Shown one piece after another: positions 25,410-37,577 of a stretch of 64,000 nucleotides of DNA. Source of the DNA: Polynucleobacter necessarius (GTDB lineage Bacteria > Pseudomonadota > Gammaproteobacteria > Burkholderiales > Burkholderiaceae); assembly GCF_900095205.1 (NCBI RefSeq), contig NZ_LT606951.1:1-64000 (forward strand), written 5' to 3'. Within the stretch, counting starts at the first letter, position 1. Every line of letters starts with the position of its first letter. Position numbers and translations under genes: made by a program. A model generated the notes under the pieces. That model saw nothing but the letters and a program-made list of their open reading frames with translations. It ran no database searches and was not told the DNA's origin.

Positions 25410-27324
25410 GCGTTTCTTGGGTGCGACCCAAACCCTTTTTAAGGTGCACCAACAAGAGCGAAAGCGCTGCAGGCGTTACCCCAGAAATACGGCCAGCCTG
25501 CCCCAATGTTTCTGGTTTATGCAAATTTAATTTTTGCTGAACTTCTTTAGACAAACCCAAAACTTGTGAATAATCGAGCGATCCAGGAAGAGGGAAGGTT
25601 TCGTTATGCTCTTGGCGAGCTATTTCTACCGCTTGGCGATCAATGTAACCTTGATATTTAACCGAAATCTCCACTTGATCGCTAATTTGGGTGGCTAGTC
25701 CAAGGTCTTCATCGAGAAAGTTGGGGGCCCACATGCCATTACCCAAAGCGGTAATAGCTTCGTAAGTAACGCCTGGACGCCGTAATAACTCCGTTAAATT
25801 GCATTCGTGAGAGAGGTCTTGTCCCAATAACTCTGAAACCAGGGGCGCTGCCTCGTGTTTTGGACCAACCCAAATGTCCTGCAAACGAGATGTTTCACGT
25901 GAAACAGCCTCTTGTTTTCTGCAAAACACCCCCCAGCGATAATCATCCATCAACCCAAGATCACGACCAATAGCCGTTAAACGCATGTCTGCGTTGTCTT
26001 CACGCAAACTTAAGCGGTACTCAGCCCGGCTGGTAAACATGCGATAGGGCTCTTGAACACCTCGAGTAATCAGATCGTCTACTAAAACGCCAATATAAGA
26101 TTCACTACGCTTAGGCAACCAAGGCTCCTTACCTTTAGATGCCAAACCAGCGTTAATTCCTGCAAGCATACCCTGCGCCGCCGCCTCTTCGTAACCGGTT
26201 GTACCATTAATTTGGCCTGCAAAATATAAACCCTTAATTACCTTTGTTTCAAGGCTGTGGCGTAATTGGCGAGGATCAAAGAAATCGTACTCAATTGCAT
26301 ATCCAGGACGCACAATTACCGCAGACTCCATGCCTCGGATACTTCGAACCAAATTCCACTGAACATCGAAGGGTAAGCTAGTTGAGATTCCATTGGGATA
26401 AAACTCATTCGAAGTTAAACCCTCAGGCTCCAAAAAGATTTGATGGCTGTTTCTGGAGGCAAAGCGATGAATTTTGTCTTCAATTGATGGACAATAGCGC
26501 GGGCCAACACCTTCAATTACTCCCGTATACATTGGCGAGCGATCTAAGCCGCCTCGGATAATGTCATGGGTTTTCTCGTTTGTATGAGAAATCCAACAAG
26601 GAACCTGTTTGGGGTGTTGCTCTGGGCGACCCAAGTAAGAGAAAACAGGCATAGGATCTAAATCTCCTGGCTGCTCAAGCATGACAGAAAAATCAATTGT
26701 TCTGCCATCAATGCGGGGCGGGGTGCCCGTCTTTAACCTTCCCTGTGGTAGCTTCAACTCTTTGAGTCTGGCAGATAGAGAAACTGCGGCGGGGTCACCA
26801 GCGCGACCACCAGCATAATTATTTAAACCAACGTGGATCTTGCCATCTAAAAATGTTCCGGCAGTAAGTACAACTTTTTTGGCTACGAACTCCAACCCCA
26901 TTTGTGTAAGCACACCCCGAACCTCATCGCCATGAACCAGCAAATCGTCAACGGCAGCCTGAAACAAGCTTAAATTGGGTTGATTTTCTAAACGACGGCG
27001 AATTGCGGCCTTGTAGAGAACCCTATCACCTTGGGCGCGAGTGGCGCGGACAGCAGGGCCCTTACTAGAGTTCAGAATACGAAACTGTATTCCAGCCTCA
27101 TCGGTAGCCGCCGCCATGGCGCCACCCATTGCATCAATTTCCTTAACCAAATGTCCCTTGCCAATCCCGCCAATGGATGGGTTACAACTCATGGCGCCTA
27201 GATTTTCAATGCTATGGGTAATTAGAAGAGTGTCGCAACCCATTCGAGCAGACGCAAGGGCAGCCTCGGTCCCGGCATGACCGCCACCAACCACAATGAC
27301 ATCGAAATTTTTAGAATAACGCAT
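25402..27324 (-). CDS. mnmG: tRNA uridine-5-carboxymethylaminomethyl synthesis protein MnmG
   Basis: The protein of about 640 residues starts at the ATG at 27324 ([18 protein letters not shown]), with the FAD-binding [24 protein letters not shown], and the conserved [13 protein letters not shown] and [16 protein letters not shown]. With MnmE it installs the cmnm5 group on U34 of several tRNAs. The partner mnmE is intact at 41.6 kb. A perfect parS lies inside the gene and is read as VSRET. It is complete. Confidence 0.97.
   Translation of the reverse strand: MRYSKNFDVIVVGGGHAGTEAALASARMGCDTLLITHSIENLGAMSCNPSIGGIGKGHLVKEIDAMGGAMAAATDEAGIQFRILNSSKGPAVRATRAQGDRVLYKAAIRRRLENQPNLSLFQAAVDDLLVHGDEVRGVLTQMGLEFVAKKVVLTAGTFLDGKIHVGLNNYAGGRAGDPAAVSLSARLKELKLPQGRLKTGTPPRIDGRTIDFSVMLEQPGDLDPMPVFSYLGRPEQHPKQVPCWISHTNEKTHDIIRGGLDRSPMYTGVIEGVGPRYCPSIEDKIHRFASRNSHQIFLEPEGLTSNEFYPNGISTSLPFDVQWNLVRSIRGMESAVIVRPGYAIEYDFFDPRQLRHSLETKVIKGLYFAGQINGTTGYEEAAAQGMLAGINAGLASKGKEPWLPKRSESYIGVLVDDLITRGVQEPYRMFTSRAEYRLSLREDNADMRLTAIGRDLGLMDDYRWGVFCRKQEAVSRETSRLQDIWVGPKHEAAPLVSELLGQDLSHECNLTELLRRPGVTYEAITALGNGMWAPNFLDEDLGLATQISDQVEISVKYQGYIDRQAVEIARQEHNETFPLPGSLDYSQVLGLSKEVQQKLNLHKPETLGQAGRISGVTPAALSLLLVHLKKGLGRTQETHE
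25891..25906. promoter_or_regulatory. parS centromere site 1 (inside mnmG)
   Basis: TGTTTCACGTGAAACA is a perfect 16-base palindrome equal to the bacterial parS consensus bound by ParB. It sits inside mnmG, where it encodes Val-Ser-Arg-Glu-Thr, an arrangement seen in several bacteria near the origin. Confidence 0.95.
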
Positions 27325-27363
27325 GATTTGCCTCTGATAGGGCAATGATCATAGCATTTTGTT

Positions 27364-27379
27364 TGTTTCACGTGAAACA
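27364..27379. promoter_or_regulatory. parS centromere site 2 (upstream of mnmG)
   Basis: A second perfect TGTTTCACGTGAAACA lies 40 bases upstream of the mnmG start. It may also influence mnmG-rsmG-parA-parB transcription when ParB is bound. Confidence 0.95.
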
Positions 27380-27462
27380 ATTTAGAGACATACAATCAAA
27401 AAAATGAAAGGCAAATCTCTAAGCCATTGATTTAATTATAGAAATATGCGTTCCACGCTGAC

Positions 27463-28210
27463 TTAAGTATTAGCACGCTTACGATCAGCAAAAAAAGCCT
27501 TTCTAACAAAAGCGCTTCCATGTTTAATTGCGAGGCTACCACCAAACTGACCGCCTGCAATATTGGCAAACATCATGGCAAATCCAAGCAACCAATTAAT
27601 CTGACCAAGACTAGCTAACATCAAAATTGCAGCCAAATTAGTTGGCGCATTTGCCAATTTGGTTGCCGCTGAGGCATGCAAAAAATCAAACCCAAAAAAA
27701 CGCACAAAACCGAATAGTAAAAAGCTTCCTGTTCCTGGGCCAAAGAATCCATCATAAAGACCAATAACAAGGCCAAGCAACAAGGCTTTAAATTTTTGAT
27801 AATGGCTTGCAGCCCTTGGTTGATGAGCATCACCGAGTGTGGGCTGAAACCAGGTATAAATTAATAAGAAAACCAAAACAAAGGGGAGGGCTTTCCGTAA
27901 AGGCTCTGCTGGAAAGTGACTTACAGCATTTGCCCCCATGAGAGAGCCAACAAAGGCCGCCACAATCGCTACACCAACCAAACCCCACGGCAAAGAAACA
28001 TGGCGCAAAAATTTACGTGCAGCATTCAGCATTCCGCCAACAGAGGCAAATTTATTGGTAGACAGTAGAGTGTGGCTGGTGGCGCCTCTGGATAGGCTGC
28101 AAAAAGCGCAGGAACTTGTATGAGTCCGCCGCCGCCAGCTACTGCATCAACTAGGCCAGCAAAAAAGCTATGCCAAAAAATAGCGGCCAAATGTAAATAG
28201 AAAATTCGAT
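27463..28210 (-). pseudogene. TauE/SafE-family membrane transporter, broken
   Basis: The C-terminal 189 codons are a TauE/SafE (DUF81) permease with several membrane helices (for example LLGLVIGLYDGFFGPGTGSF, the family repeat). The N-terminal repeat (FFAGLVDAVAGGGGLIQVPAL) is in another frame beyond a shift at about 28070. No ATG or GTG start is visible for the N-terminal part, which reaches at least 28210. Relatives move sulfite, sulfoacetate or other anions; the substrate here is unknown. Confidence 0.8.
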
Positions 28211-28296
28211 GAAAGGTCTCTTTTATTTAAGTGAGTACGGCGCAATTAAAAATTGGCGCCGTACTAGAAACAAATAATAAAAGGAAAAAACAAAAA

Positions 28297-29234
28297 CTAG
28301 TTTTTGTTCTTATAGTACGCAGCAATTTCGCCAACCACACCGCGACGGAATGCCAAAACGCAAATTACAAAAATAAATCCTGTTGCGATCGTGCTCCAAG
28401 ATCCAATGTTGGCTAAATAGTTCTGCAAGCCAACAACAATCCCCGCGCCGACGACGGGCCCAAGAATAGCTCCCATTCCACCAAGCAAAGTCGTCAACAC
28501 AACTTCACCTGACATGTGCCAATGAACATCGGTCAACGTTGCTAACTGGAACACTAAAGACTTCATTGAACCTGCTAACCCCGAGAGGGCCGCAGAAATA
28601 ACAAACGACATTAACTTAAGTCTATCAACGTCATAACCCAAAGAAATGGCACGCGGCCCGTTCTCGCGTATCGCCTTCAACACCTACCCAAATGGAAAGT
28701 AAGCTGCGCGCATGATGACGGCAAAACCAAATAAGAAAACTGCCAATATAAAATAGTAATAGTACATGGCAACATCGTTTTTTAAGTCAATAAAGCCAAA
28801 CAACATTCCACGTGGCACACCTTGGATACCGTCCTCACCCCCAGTAAACGGAAGTTGAACCGCCAAAGAAGCAAACCATTTGCGATAGCGCTAAAGTCAC
28901 CATTGCAAAATAGATGCCTTGCCCACGAATAGCTAATGAGCCAATTAAAAAGCCCAATACACCAGAACCAAACACCCCTAAAACAATCCCAAGCCCAGGA
29001 GAAAGGCCGGCCTACTTTGCAAAAGTAGGCGGTAATGTAGGCTGCGGTTCCAAAAAATGCGGCATGACCAAATGACAATAGACCAGTAAAACCCAAAAGC
29101 AAGTTAAATGCACAAGCAAAAATGACGAAGCACAACACCTTCATTGCAAAGACAAGATAAATAAAATCCTGGAACGGCAATAACAGGGCAATAAGAACCA
29201 ATATGCCGTAAAGCAATTTTGTTTTTGGATTCAT
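28297..29234 (-). pseudogene. livM: branched-chain amino acid ABC permease LivM, broken
   Basis: The start (MNPKTKLLYGILVLIALLLP) and the family segment FNLLLGFTGLLSFGHAAFFG are in frame, then the frame shifts near 29012. A middle piece encodes LPFTGGEDGIQGVPRGMLFG, a TAG at 28681-28683 interrupts it, and the last 128 codons (VLKAIREN, GGMGAILGPVVGAGIVV) are in frame again. LivM is one of two permeases of the high-affinity leucine/isoleucine/valine importer. At least three lesions make it inactive. It is the last gene of the decayed liv operon. Confidence 0.9.
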
Positions 29235-29236
29235 GA

Positions 29237-30146
29237 TTACTTCTCCCGCCCAAACAGTCCTGCAGGACGAATCAACAACACAATTGCCATAATCACAAAA
29301 ATGACTACGCGCCAGAGGCTTCTGGATAAAAGACTTTGGTGAGGCCCTCAACAAGGCCCAGGCCCAATCCAGTCAGAATGGCGCCCATGATGGATCCCAT
29401 GCCACCAATCACCACTACCGCAAAAACAACGATGATGAGGTTAGAACCCATCAAAGGGTTTACTTGAAAAATAGGAGCCGCCAAAACACCTGCGAAACCA
29501 GCCAAACCTACGCCAAAGAGATCATTAGGGGCACGTTAATGCCAAAAGCTTGAAGCAATTTAGAATTTTTAGTGTCCGCACGCAAGTAAGCGCCGAGCTT
29601 AGTTCTTTCAATAACGTACCAGGTGGAGAAACACACCACTAAAGAAATCACCACGACCCATAAGCGGTATTTCGGCAAGATAATGCCAATAGATTCGAGC
29701 AGAATTGCTCCTTGCAAAATTTCAGGGGCTGGGTAGCTTTCACCGGAGATCCCGTACCAATGGCGGAACATGCCCTCAATAATGAGCGCCAAACCAAAGG
29801 TCAACAAGAGGCCATATAGATGGTCTAGGTGATACAGGCGACGCAACATCGTACGTTCAAGAATTAAACCAAAACCAGCCAACACTAGGGGCACAACAAT
29901 TAATGCAAACCAATAGTTAATTGATAGTTCAGGAAAGCCAAGCCATTGACTAATCTGAGTTAAACCAATCCAAGCAATAAAAGCACCCATGGTGTACTGG
30001 GCACCATGTGCAAAATTAATAATGTTGAGAAGGCCAAAAATAATGGCCAATCCCAAACTCAATATGGCATAAAACGAGCCATTGATAAGCCCCACCAAGA
30101 GCTGGGCTATCAGCCCTTGAGGGGTAATTCCAAGAAGTTCAAACAT
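29237..30146 (-). pseudogene. livH: branched-chain amino acid ABC permease LivH, broken
   Basis: The first 210 codons are a good LivH (LVGLINGSFYAILSLGLAII, LLNIINFAHGAQYTMGAF). The frame shifts near 29510 into GLAGFAGVLAAPIFQVNP and again near 29312 into the last segment ending in IRPAGLFGREK. The reconstructed gene would end two bases before livM, as expected for one operon. It formed the translocation pore with LivM. Confidence 0.9.
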
Positions 30147-30162
30147 ACGAGATAGGGATCAA

Positions 30163-31391
30163 TTACTTGTTAGTAACCAGCTTGCATCGTGACAATGAAA
30201 GCGGTTGTGTTGCTTCAGCAGCAGGAATCACCGCCTTGATGTTGTAGTAGTCCCATGGGGTTGTAGATTTGGAAGATTTTTTCACCTCAAGCAAATACAT
30301 GTCGTGCTCAAACTTGCCATCCGCGCGAATCTTGCCTTTAAATAGACCATCATCAATGTTGGTAGATTTGAGGGCTTTCATTACAGCCTGGGTGTCATCA
30401 GTACCCGCTTTTTGTACAGCATTTAAATACGCAAGAACGGATGAATAAACACCCGCCTGAACACTGGATGGCATATGCTTATGTTGCAAGATAAAGCGTT
30501 TTGCAAACGCGCGAGTCTTTTCATCTTTATCCCAATAGAAGCCTTCTGTAAGGTACATACCCTGAGCAGCATTTAAACCCAAAGAGTGAACGTCGGTAAT
30601 AAACATTAACAAAGGAACAACGGTTTGTTTCTTGTTGATACCAAACTCGGGCGCTTGCTTAACGTTATTAATAGTATCTTGCCCAGTATTGGCTAAAGCA
30701 ACTACATCAGTGCCACTTGCTTGAGCCTTCAAGAGGTAAGAGAAGAGAAGTCGCTATTCGGGAATGGGTGCTTACTTGTTCCAAGAACCTTGCCACCGTT
30801 TGCATTAACTACGTTGGTCGAGTTTTTCTCTAAAGCTGCACCAAAGGCATAGTCGGCAGCAATAAAGTACCAATTCTTTTTACCCTGCTTTACAACAGCC
30901 TTAGCTGTACCATTTGAAAGTGCATAAGTGTCATATGTCCAATGTACGTTATTGGCAGTACATTTTTCATTCGTGATGGATAAGGAGGCTGCGCCCGAGA
31001 CCAGGGTGATCTTGTTCTTTTGCTCTGCCACTTCCATTATAGCCAAAGCCGCATTGGTTGAAACCAACTCAACAATGACATCAACGCCGTCTTTGTCATA
31101 CCATTCGCGGGCTTTATTCGCTGCAATGTCAGCCTTGTTTTGGTGATCAGCACTAACCAATTCAATCTTTTTACCAATGACTGTGCCATCTTTAGAAAAG
31201 TCCGCAATCGCCATCTTTGCAGCAATTACCACGCCTGGGCCAGCCAAATCAGAATAGGTTGAAGAAAGATCGGTCAACACACCAATCTTCACCACTTCAC
31301 CACTTACTTTAGATCCACTTTGCGCAAAAACTGGATTGGAACCAAACATGGTTGCCGCAACCAGACACGCGGTTATTTGCTTTAACTTCGT
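30163..31391 (-). pseudogene. branched-chain amino acid ABC substrate-binding protein, broken
   Basis: The periplasmic binding protein (LivK-like, type I fold) is readable as signal peptide (ending NPVFA), GVLTDLSSTYSDLAGPG, ADHQNKADIAANKAREWYD and, after a shift near 30729, the second lobe. The start is abnormal: AGGAG is followed after six bases by ACG AAG TTA AAG (ACG at 31391-31389), where ATG is expected, so the start codon seems to have mutated from ATG to ACG. The next ATG (31349) lies inside the signal peptide. Two lesions make export of a working protein unlikely. Confidence 0.85.
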
Positions 31392-31413
31392 TTCTATCTC
31401 CTATAGGAAACCA

Positions 31414-32118
31414 CTAAATACCAAGATACTCATTTAATAATGCCGCTTTTTCAGTAAGCCCATTTTGATTTACAACCTCAACCACGTTTTCATGCTCGAC
31501 AACATAATGTCTATCAGCCAAAGGCGCCGCAAAACGGAAGTTCTGCTCAACCAACACAATGGTGAACCCTTTGTTGCACAAGCTTGTTACAGCTTCACCT
31601 AGCTTTTGTACAATGACTGGTGCCAATCCTTCGGTAATTTCATCAAGCAACAGAAGCTTAGCGCCAGTTCTTAGCATTCGCGCCATTGCCAACATTTGTT
31701 GCTCGCCACCTGATAAACGGGTGCCAGGACTATTGCGTCTCTCATAAAGGTTTGGAAACATTTCATAAATTTTATCCAAACCCATGCCACCCGGAGCAAT
31801 CTCTGGCAAAAGCAATAAATTTTCTTCGGTACTTAAGCTTGCAAAGATTCCTCTTTCTTCCGGACAAAAGCCGACGCCTAAGCGGGCAATTTTGTAGGTG
31901 GACATGGAGATCGTCTCTGTTCCATAAACTTGAACAGATCCCGTTCTTTTGCTAGTCAAACCCAAAATAGTTTTCAGAATGGTACTACGACCAGCACCGT
32001 TTCTGCCCAACAGAGTAACAACCTCCCCATCACGCACAACGAAGTTAACGCCATGCAAAATATGGGACTCGCCATACCAGGACTCTAAATTTTTAACCTC
32101 TAGCGCCATGGTGCTCAT
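31414..32118 (-). CDS. livF: branched-chain amino acid ABC ATP-binding protein LivF
   Basis: The protein of about 234 residues has LivF features: Walker A LLGRNGAGRST, signature RLSGGEQQMLAMAR, Walker B LLLLDEITEGLAP and the H-loop replaced by Gln (LVEQNF), which is normal for LivF. The Walker A lysine is an arginine (GAGRST); some LivF proteins carry GAGR, so this may be natural. The frame is open upstream without a stop into the last part of livG, giving a fused frame from 32271. It is the only liv gene with an intact frame, and all its partners are broken. Confidence 0.8.
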   Translation of the reverse strand: MSTMALEVKNLESWYGESHILHGVNFVVRDGEVVTLLGRNGAGRSTILKTILGLTSKRTGSVQVYGTETISMSTYKIARLGVGFCPEERGIFASLSTEENLLLLPEIAPGGMGLDKIYEMFPNLYERRNSPGTRLSGGEQQMLAMARMLRTGAKLLLLDEITEGLAPVIVQKLGEAVTSLCNKGFTIVLVEQNFRFAAPLADRHYVVEHENVVEVVNQNGLTEKAALLNEYLGI

Positions 32119-32857
32119 ATAAGCCTCAATAACTAAGGGGTTGTTAGAAACCTCTTGGTAAGAACCCTCCGCCAATACTGGGCCACGTTGTAACACCGTA
32201 ATTCGATCGGCAATTGAAGAAACCGCCTTCATATTGTGTTCAACCATCAAAATAGTGCGGCCCTTGGCCACGCGATCAATTAACTCGGTTACGCTCCACG
32301 TCCTCGTGTCCCATGCCCTGGGTAGGGCTCATCCAAAAGCATCAACTCAGGCTCCATGGCAAGCGTGGTGGCGATTTCAAGCGCCCTTTTGCGCCCATAA
32401 GCCAAGTTCAAGGTTTCCTCGGCGGCAAATCCTTCCAAGCCAACCTCATGAAGAAGCTCTAAAGCACGCTCATTTAATACGTTTAATGAATCGCCAGACC
32501 TCCAAAAATGGAACTCTGTCCCTAAACCTCGCTGCAGTGCAACACGAACATTTTCTAGAGCAGTCAAATGTGGAAATACAGCCGAAATCTGAAAAGACCG
32601 GATGACGCCCCTTCGGGCAATCTGTGCCGGAGCCTCTTTAGTAACGTCAAAACCGTTGAACAAGATTTGTCCGCTGCTAGAGGCTCCAAAAACTTTGTCA
32701 ACAAATTAAAACATGTCGTCTTACCAGCGCCATTTGGGCCAATCAAAGCGTGAATGGCTCCACGAATGACGTCTAAGTTCACATCAGTGACCGCAGAAAA
32801 CCCTTTAAAAGATTTTCCCAGTTCAATTGTTTTTAATATTATTTCTTGCAATCTCAT
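32119..32857 (-). pseudogene. livG: branched-chain amino acid ABC ATP-binding protein LivG, broken
   Basis: The start (LGKSFKGFSAVTDVNLDV, Walker A GPNGAGKTTCFNLLT) is in frame, but frames shift near 32690, near 32330 (an extra C in the DEPTQGMG region) and near 32285. Middle pieces ALENVRVALQRGLG and LAYGRKRALEIATTLAMEPE and the end RTILMVEHNMKAVSSIADR are readable. The end runs in frame into livF with no stop codon. livG was the first gene of the operon (ATG at 32857). Confidence 0.88.
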
Positions 32858-32946
32858 ACCCTCTACCCCCTAATTGGGAGCGAGAATATGAGAACACCCC
32901 AAGAAAGGATGTCTATAAATAGCAATAACCCTAAACAGCCGAGGGA

Positions 32947-33177
32947 TCAAAAAAAATGGGTTACTTGGTTTTTGGAGCTGATGGATGGCAGCGCGCGCGC
33001 CAATTCATCTAGAACATCCATTGGAATTCGTTGAGTACCCTGAACAATCATCAATGCATATGGCTTGGCTAGAGCAGAAGCTTCTGGGTAGAGCTGCAAT
33101 TCATTGCCCTCTGATGGGTGATGGCTGCGCCAGTAGTTAATGGCAGCCTCGCGCTCCTGAATCGTTACAAACAGCAT
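32947..33177 (-). CDS. DUF3717 family protein
   Basis: The 76-residue protein matches the small DUF3717 family common in Burkholderiales: EREAAINYWRSHHPS, LYPEASALAKPYALMIV and a C-terminal helix. The function is unknown; no membrane helix or signal is present. It is short and complete and stands between the liv operon and the broken SET gene on the same strand. Confidence 0.7.
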   Translation of the reverse strand: MLFVTIQEREAAINYWRSHHPSEGNELQLYPEASALAKPYALMIVQGTQRIPMDVLDELARALPSISSKNQVTHFF

Positions 33178-33191
33178 AATAAAGGTCTGTT

Positions 33192-33686
33192 TTATTTCTC
33201 TTTAATTGCAAGCATGGTGCCACGGCATTTTTTGGCGCCACAACGGCACTCATAATCTTTTTTGATTTTCTTGGTGATGCGACTCACCAATATCTAATGA
33301 GTAGTCATAAAACAATTCTTCGCCGACCTTTAAATTCCTTTTGGCGTAAATAAAAACATGCGGCTTTCCATTAAATGCATCTTCTCTAATTTCACAACTA
33401 GGCTTACAAGAGTGCTATATCCAGCAAGCAGCGTTGCTACCGTATTTTGCATCAATCACGTATCCATCTTCTAAAGAAAAATAGAAGGTGTGGTTCGGGT
33501 CTTTCGGATCATGTGGGTGGCGTTTCTCAGCCAACTTCCAACTAATTCGCTCCCTTTTGTATTCAATGATTGCTTGACCCTTTTTATGGGTTTAGCAACA
33601 AAAACGCCCTTGCCATGAATTGGTGATGATTTCACAACAATGGAAGATTAATCCACTTTTGGTGGTTTTAGTTTTTTATCTGCCAT
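33192..33686 (-). pseudogene. SET-domain protein, broken
   Basis: Reading across frames gives a SET-domain protein of about 160 residues. It has SSPIHGKGVFVAKP, LEDGYVIDAKYGSNAACWI-stop-HSCKPSCE (the NHSC motif), GEELFYDYSL and the post-SET zinc motif YECRCGAKKCRGTM. TAA stops codon 13 (33648-33650), TAG replaces the Asn of NHSC (33415-33417), and frames shift near 33590 and 33270. SET proteins methylate lysines using SAM; bacterial versions with unknown targets exist in Burkholderiales. The gene ends up clearly dead here, directly after gyrB. Confidence 0.85.
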
Positions 33687-33688
33687 AT

Positions 33689-36193
<2,505 letters not shown>

Positions 36194-36198
36194 CTAAG

Positions 36199-37314
36199 TT
36201 AAATGCGCATTGGCATCACAACATACTTGAAACTCTCTGAGCCAGGCAGAGTAATCACAGCACTACTATTAGCATCACCCAAACTAATCTGAATATTTTC
36301 ATTTTTTAAATTAGAAAGAACATCAAGTAAATAACTAACATTAAATCCAATTTCTACAGCATCACCAGCGTAATTTGTTTCAATCTCTTCCTGCGCCTCT
36401 TCTTGCTCCGCATTGGTTGATTGAATTGTGATGCGATTGGGTGATAAGAAAAATCTGACGCCTTTAAATTTATCCGTTGTCAAAATGGCCGCTCTTTGAA
36501 GTGCGGATTGCAAGGCATCACGGCCAATAACTAGACTGTTTTTATGACCTTTAGGAATAACTCTTTGAAAGTCTGGGAACTTACCTTCAACTAATTTTGA
36601 AATTAACTCAATATCACCAAAAGAGAACTTCACTTGATTCGCAGTCAAACTAATTTCTAAAGGCTCATCCGAATCTTCCAACAAATGCTGGCACTCTAAG
36701 ACAGTTTTGCGAGGAATGATGATTTCTTGTTTTTGACCAGAACCAGATGGAGCCCCCACCAACTCAACCTGCGAATAAGCTAGGCGATGACCATCAGTTG
36801 CCACCGCCACAACCTCTTTACCCTCAACCACTAACAACATCCCGTTTAGGTAATAACGAATATCTTGTTGAGCCATTGAAAAGTGCACTTGACCAATCAA
36901 TTGCTTAAAACTTTTTTGAGACATCTTCCATGAAGCGGTAACTTTACCAACACTTTTCATAACAGGGAATTCTGTAGCAGACAGTGTTTGTAAGGAAAAA
37001 CGGCTTTTGCCACTTTGCACAACCATGCGGTTGTCTTTCAAATTTAAAAAAACTGGGCCCTCTGGAAGTGCACGCAAGATATCTAAAAGTTTTCTAGCAG
37101 CAACAGTAGTGGTGACATCCTCCGAACCAACCCCAAAGTTTGCATTGGTTGTAATTTGAATCTCGATGTCTGTTGAGATTAAAGAAACCTTCTCACCAAC
37201 CTTTTTAAATAATAGGTTTGCCAAAATTGGGAGTGTATGTCTACGTTCAACAATTCCACTAACAACCTGAAGGGGTTTTAGTAAGCTATCGCGTGAAGTG
37301 TTAACGAGTTGCAT
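36199..37314 (-). CDS. dnaN: DNA polymerase III beta sliding clamp
   Basis: The 371-residue clamp shows the three-domain layout and the C-terminal VMPMRI end. It tethers DNA polymerase III to DNA. Length is close to the E. coli 366. It lies downstream of dnaA across the likely origin. Confidence 0.98.
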   Translation of the reverse strand: MQLVNTSRDSLLKPLQVVSGIVERRHTLPILANLLFKKVGEKVSLISTDIEIQITTNANFGVGSEDVTTTVAARKLLDILRALPEGPVFLNLKDNRMVVQSGKSRFSLQTLSATEFPVMKSVGKVTASWKMSQKSFKQLIGQVHFSMAQQDIRYYLNGMLLVVEGKEVVAVATDGHRLAYSQVELVGAPSGSGQKQEIIIPRKTVLECQHLLEDSDEPLEISLTANQVKFSFGDIELISKLVEGKFPDFQRVIPKGHKNSLVIGRDALQSALQRAAILTTDKFKGVRFFLSPNRITIQSTNAEQEEAQEEIETNYAGDAVEIGFNVSYLLDVLSNLKNENIQISLGDANSSAVITLPGSESFKYVVMPMRI

Positions 37315-37577
37315 TGTTTTTAAATCCTTGCATATATCTTAGTAATAATAGTAATAAGGGCTTGAAATTCCGTGGATAGCTCAAAAACCCTTTATATAAC
37401 AACACATTAAAGACTAAAAAACCTGTGGAAAACTTTTGTATAAAACGTGTACAAAAGGGGGATAACTTTCTACCAACGCCCTATTTTTGCATGAAGATGA
37501 GTCTTTCCACAATTTATCCACATCTAATCCCCAAACTTATCCCTTGGGTTGTCCACAGACTTACCCACAACCAAAAA
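37315..37577. other. probable origin of replication (oriC), dnaA-dnaN gap
   Basis: The 263-base gap contains a perfect DnaA box TTATCCACA at 37514-37522 and one-mismatch boxes TTGTCCACA (37549-37557), TTACCCACA (37561-37569) and, on the other strand, TGTGGAAAA (37424-37432). AT-rich stretches (about 37320-37360 and 37390-37420) could be the unwinding element. The dnaA upstream gap (39000-39221) carries further weaker boxes. Strand bias of genes changes around here: gyrB-dnaN-dnaA to the left, rpmH-rnpA-yidC-mnmE to the right. Confidence 0.7.

Noticed and set aside
31928..32000. Walker A Arg of LivF as proof of a dead ATPase
   Set aside because: GAGR variants occur in some LivF proteins, so the residue alone does not show inactivity.
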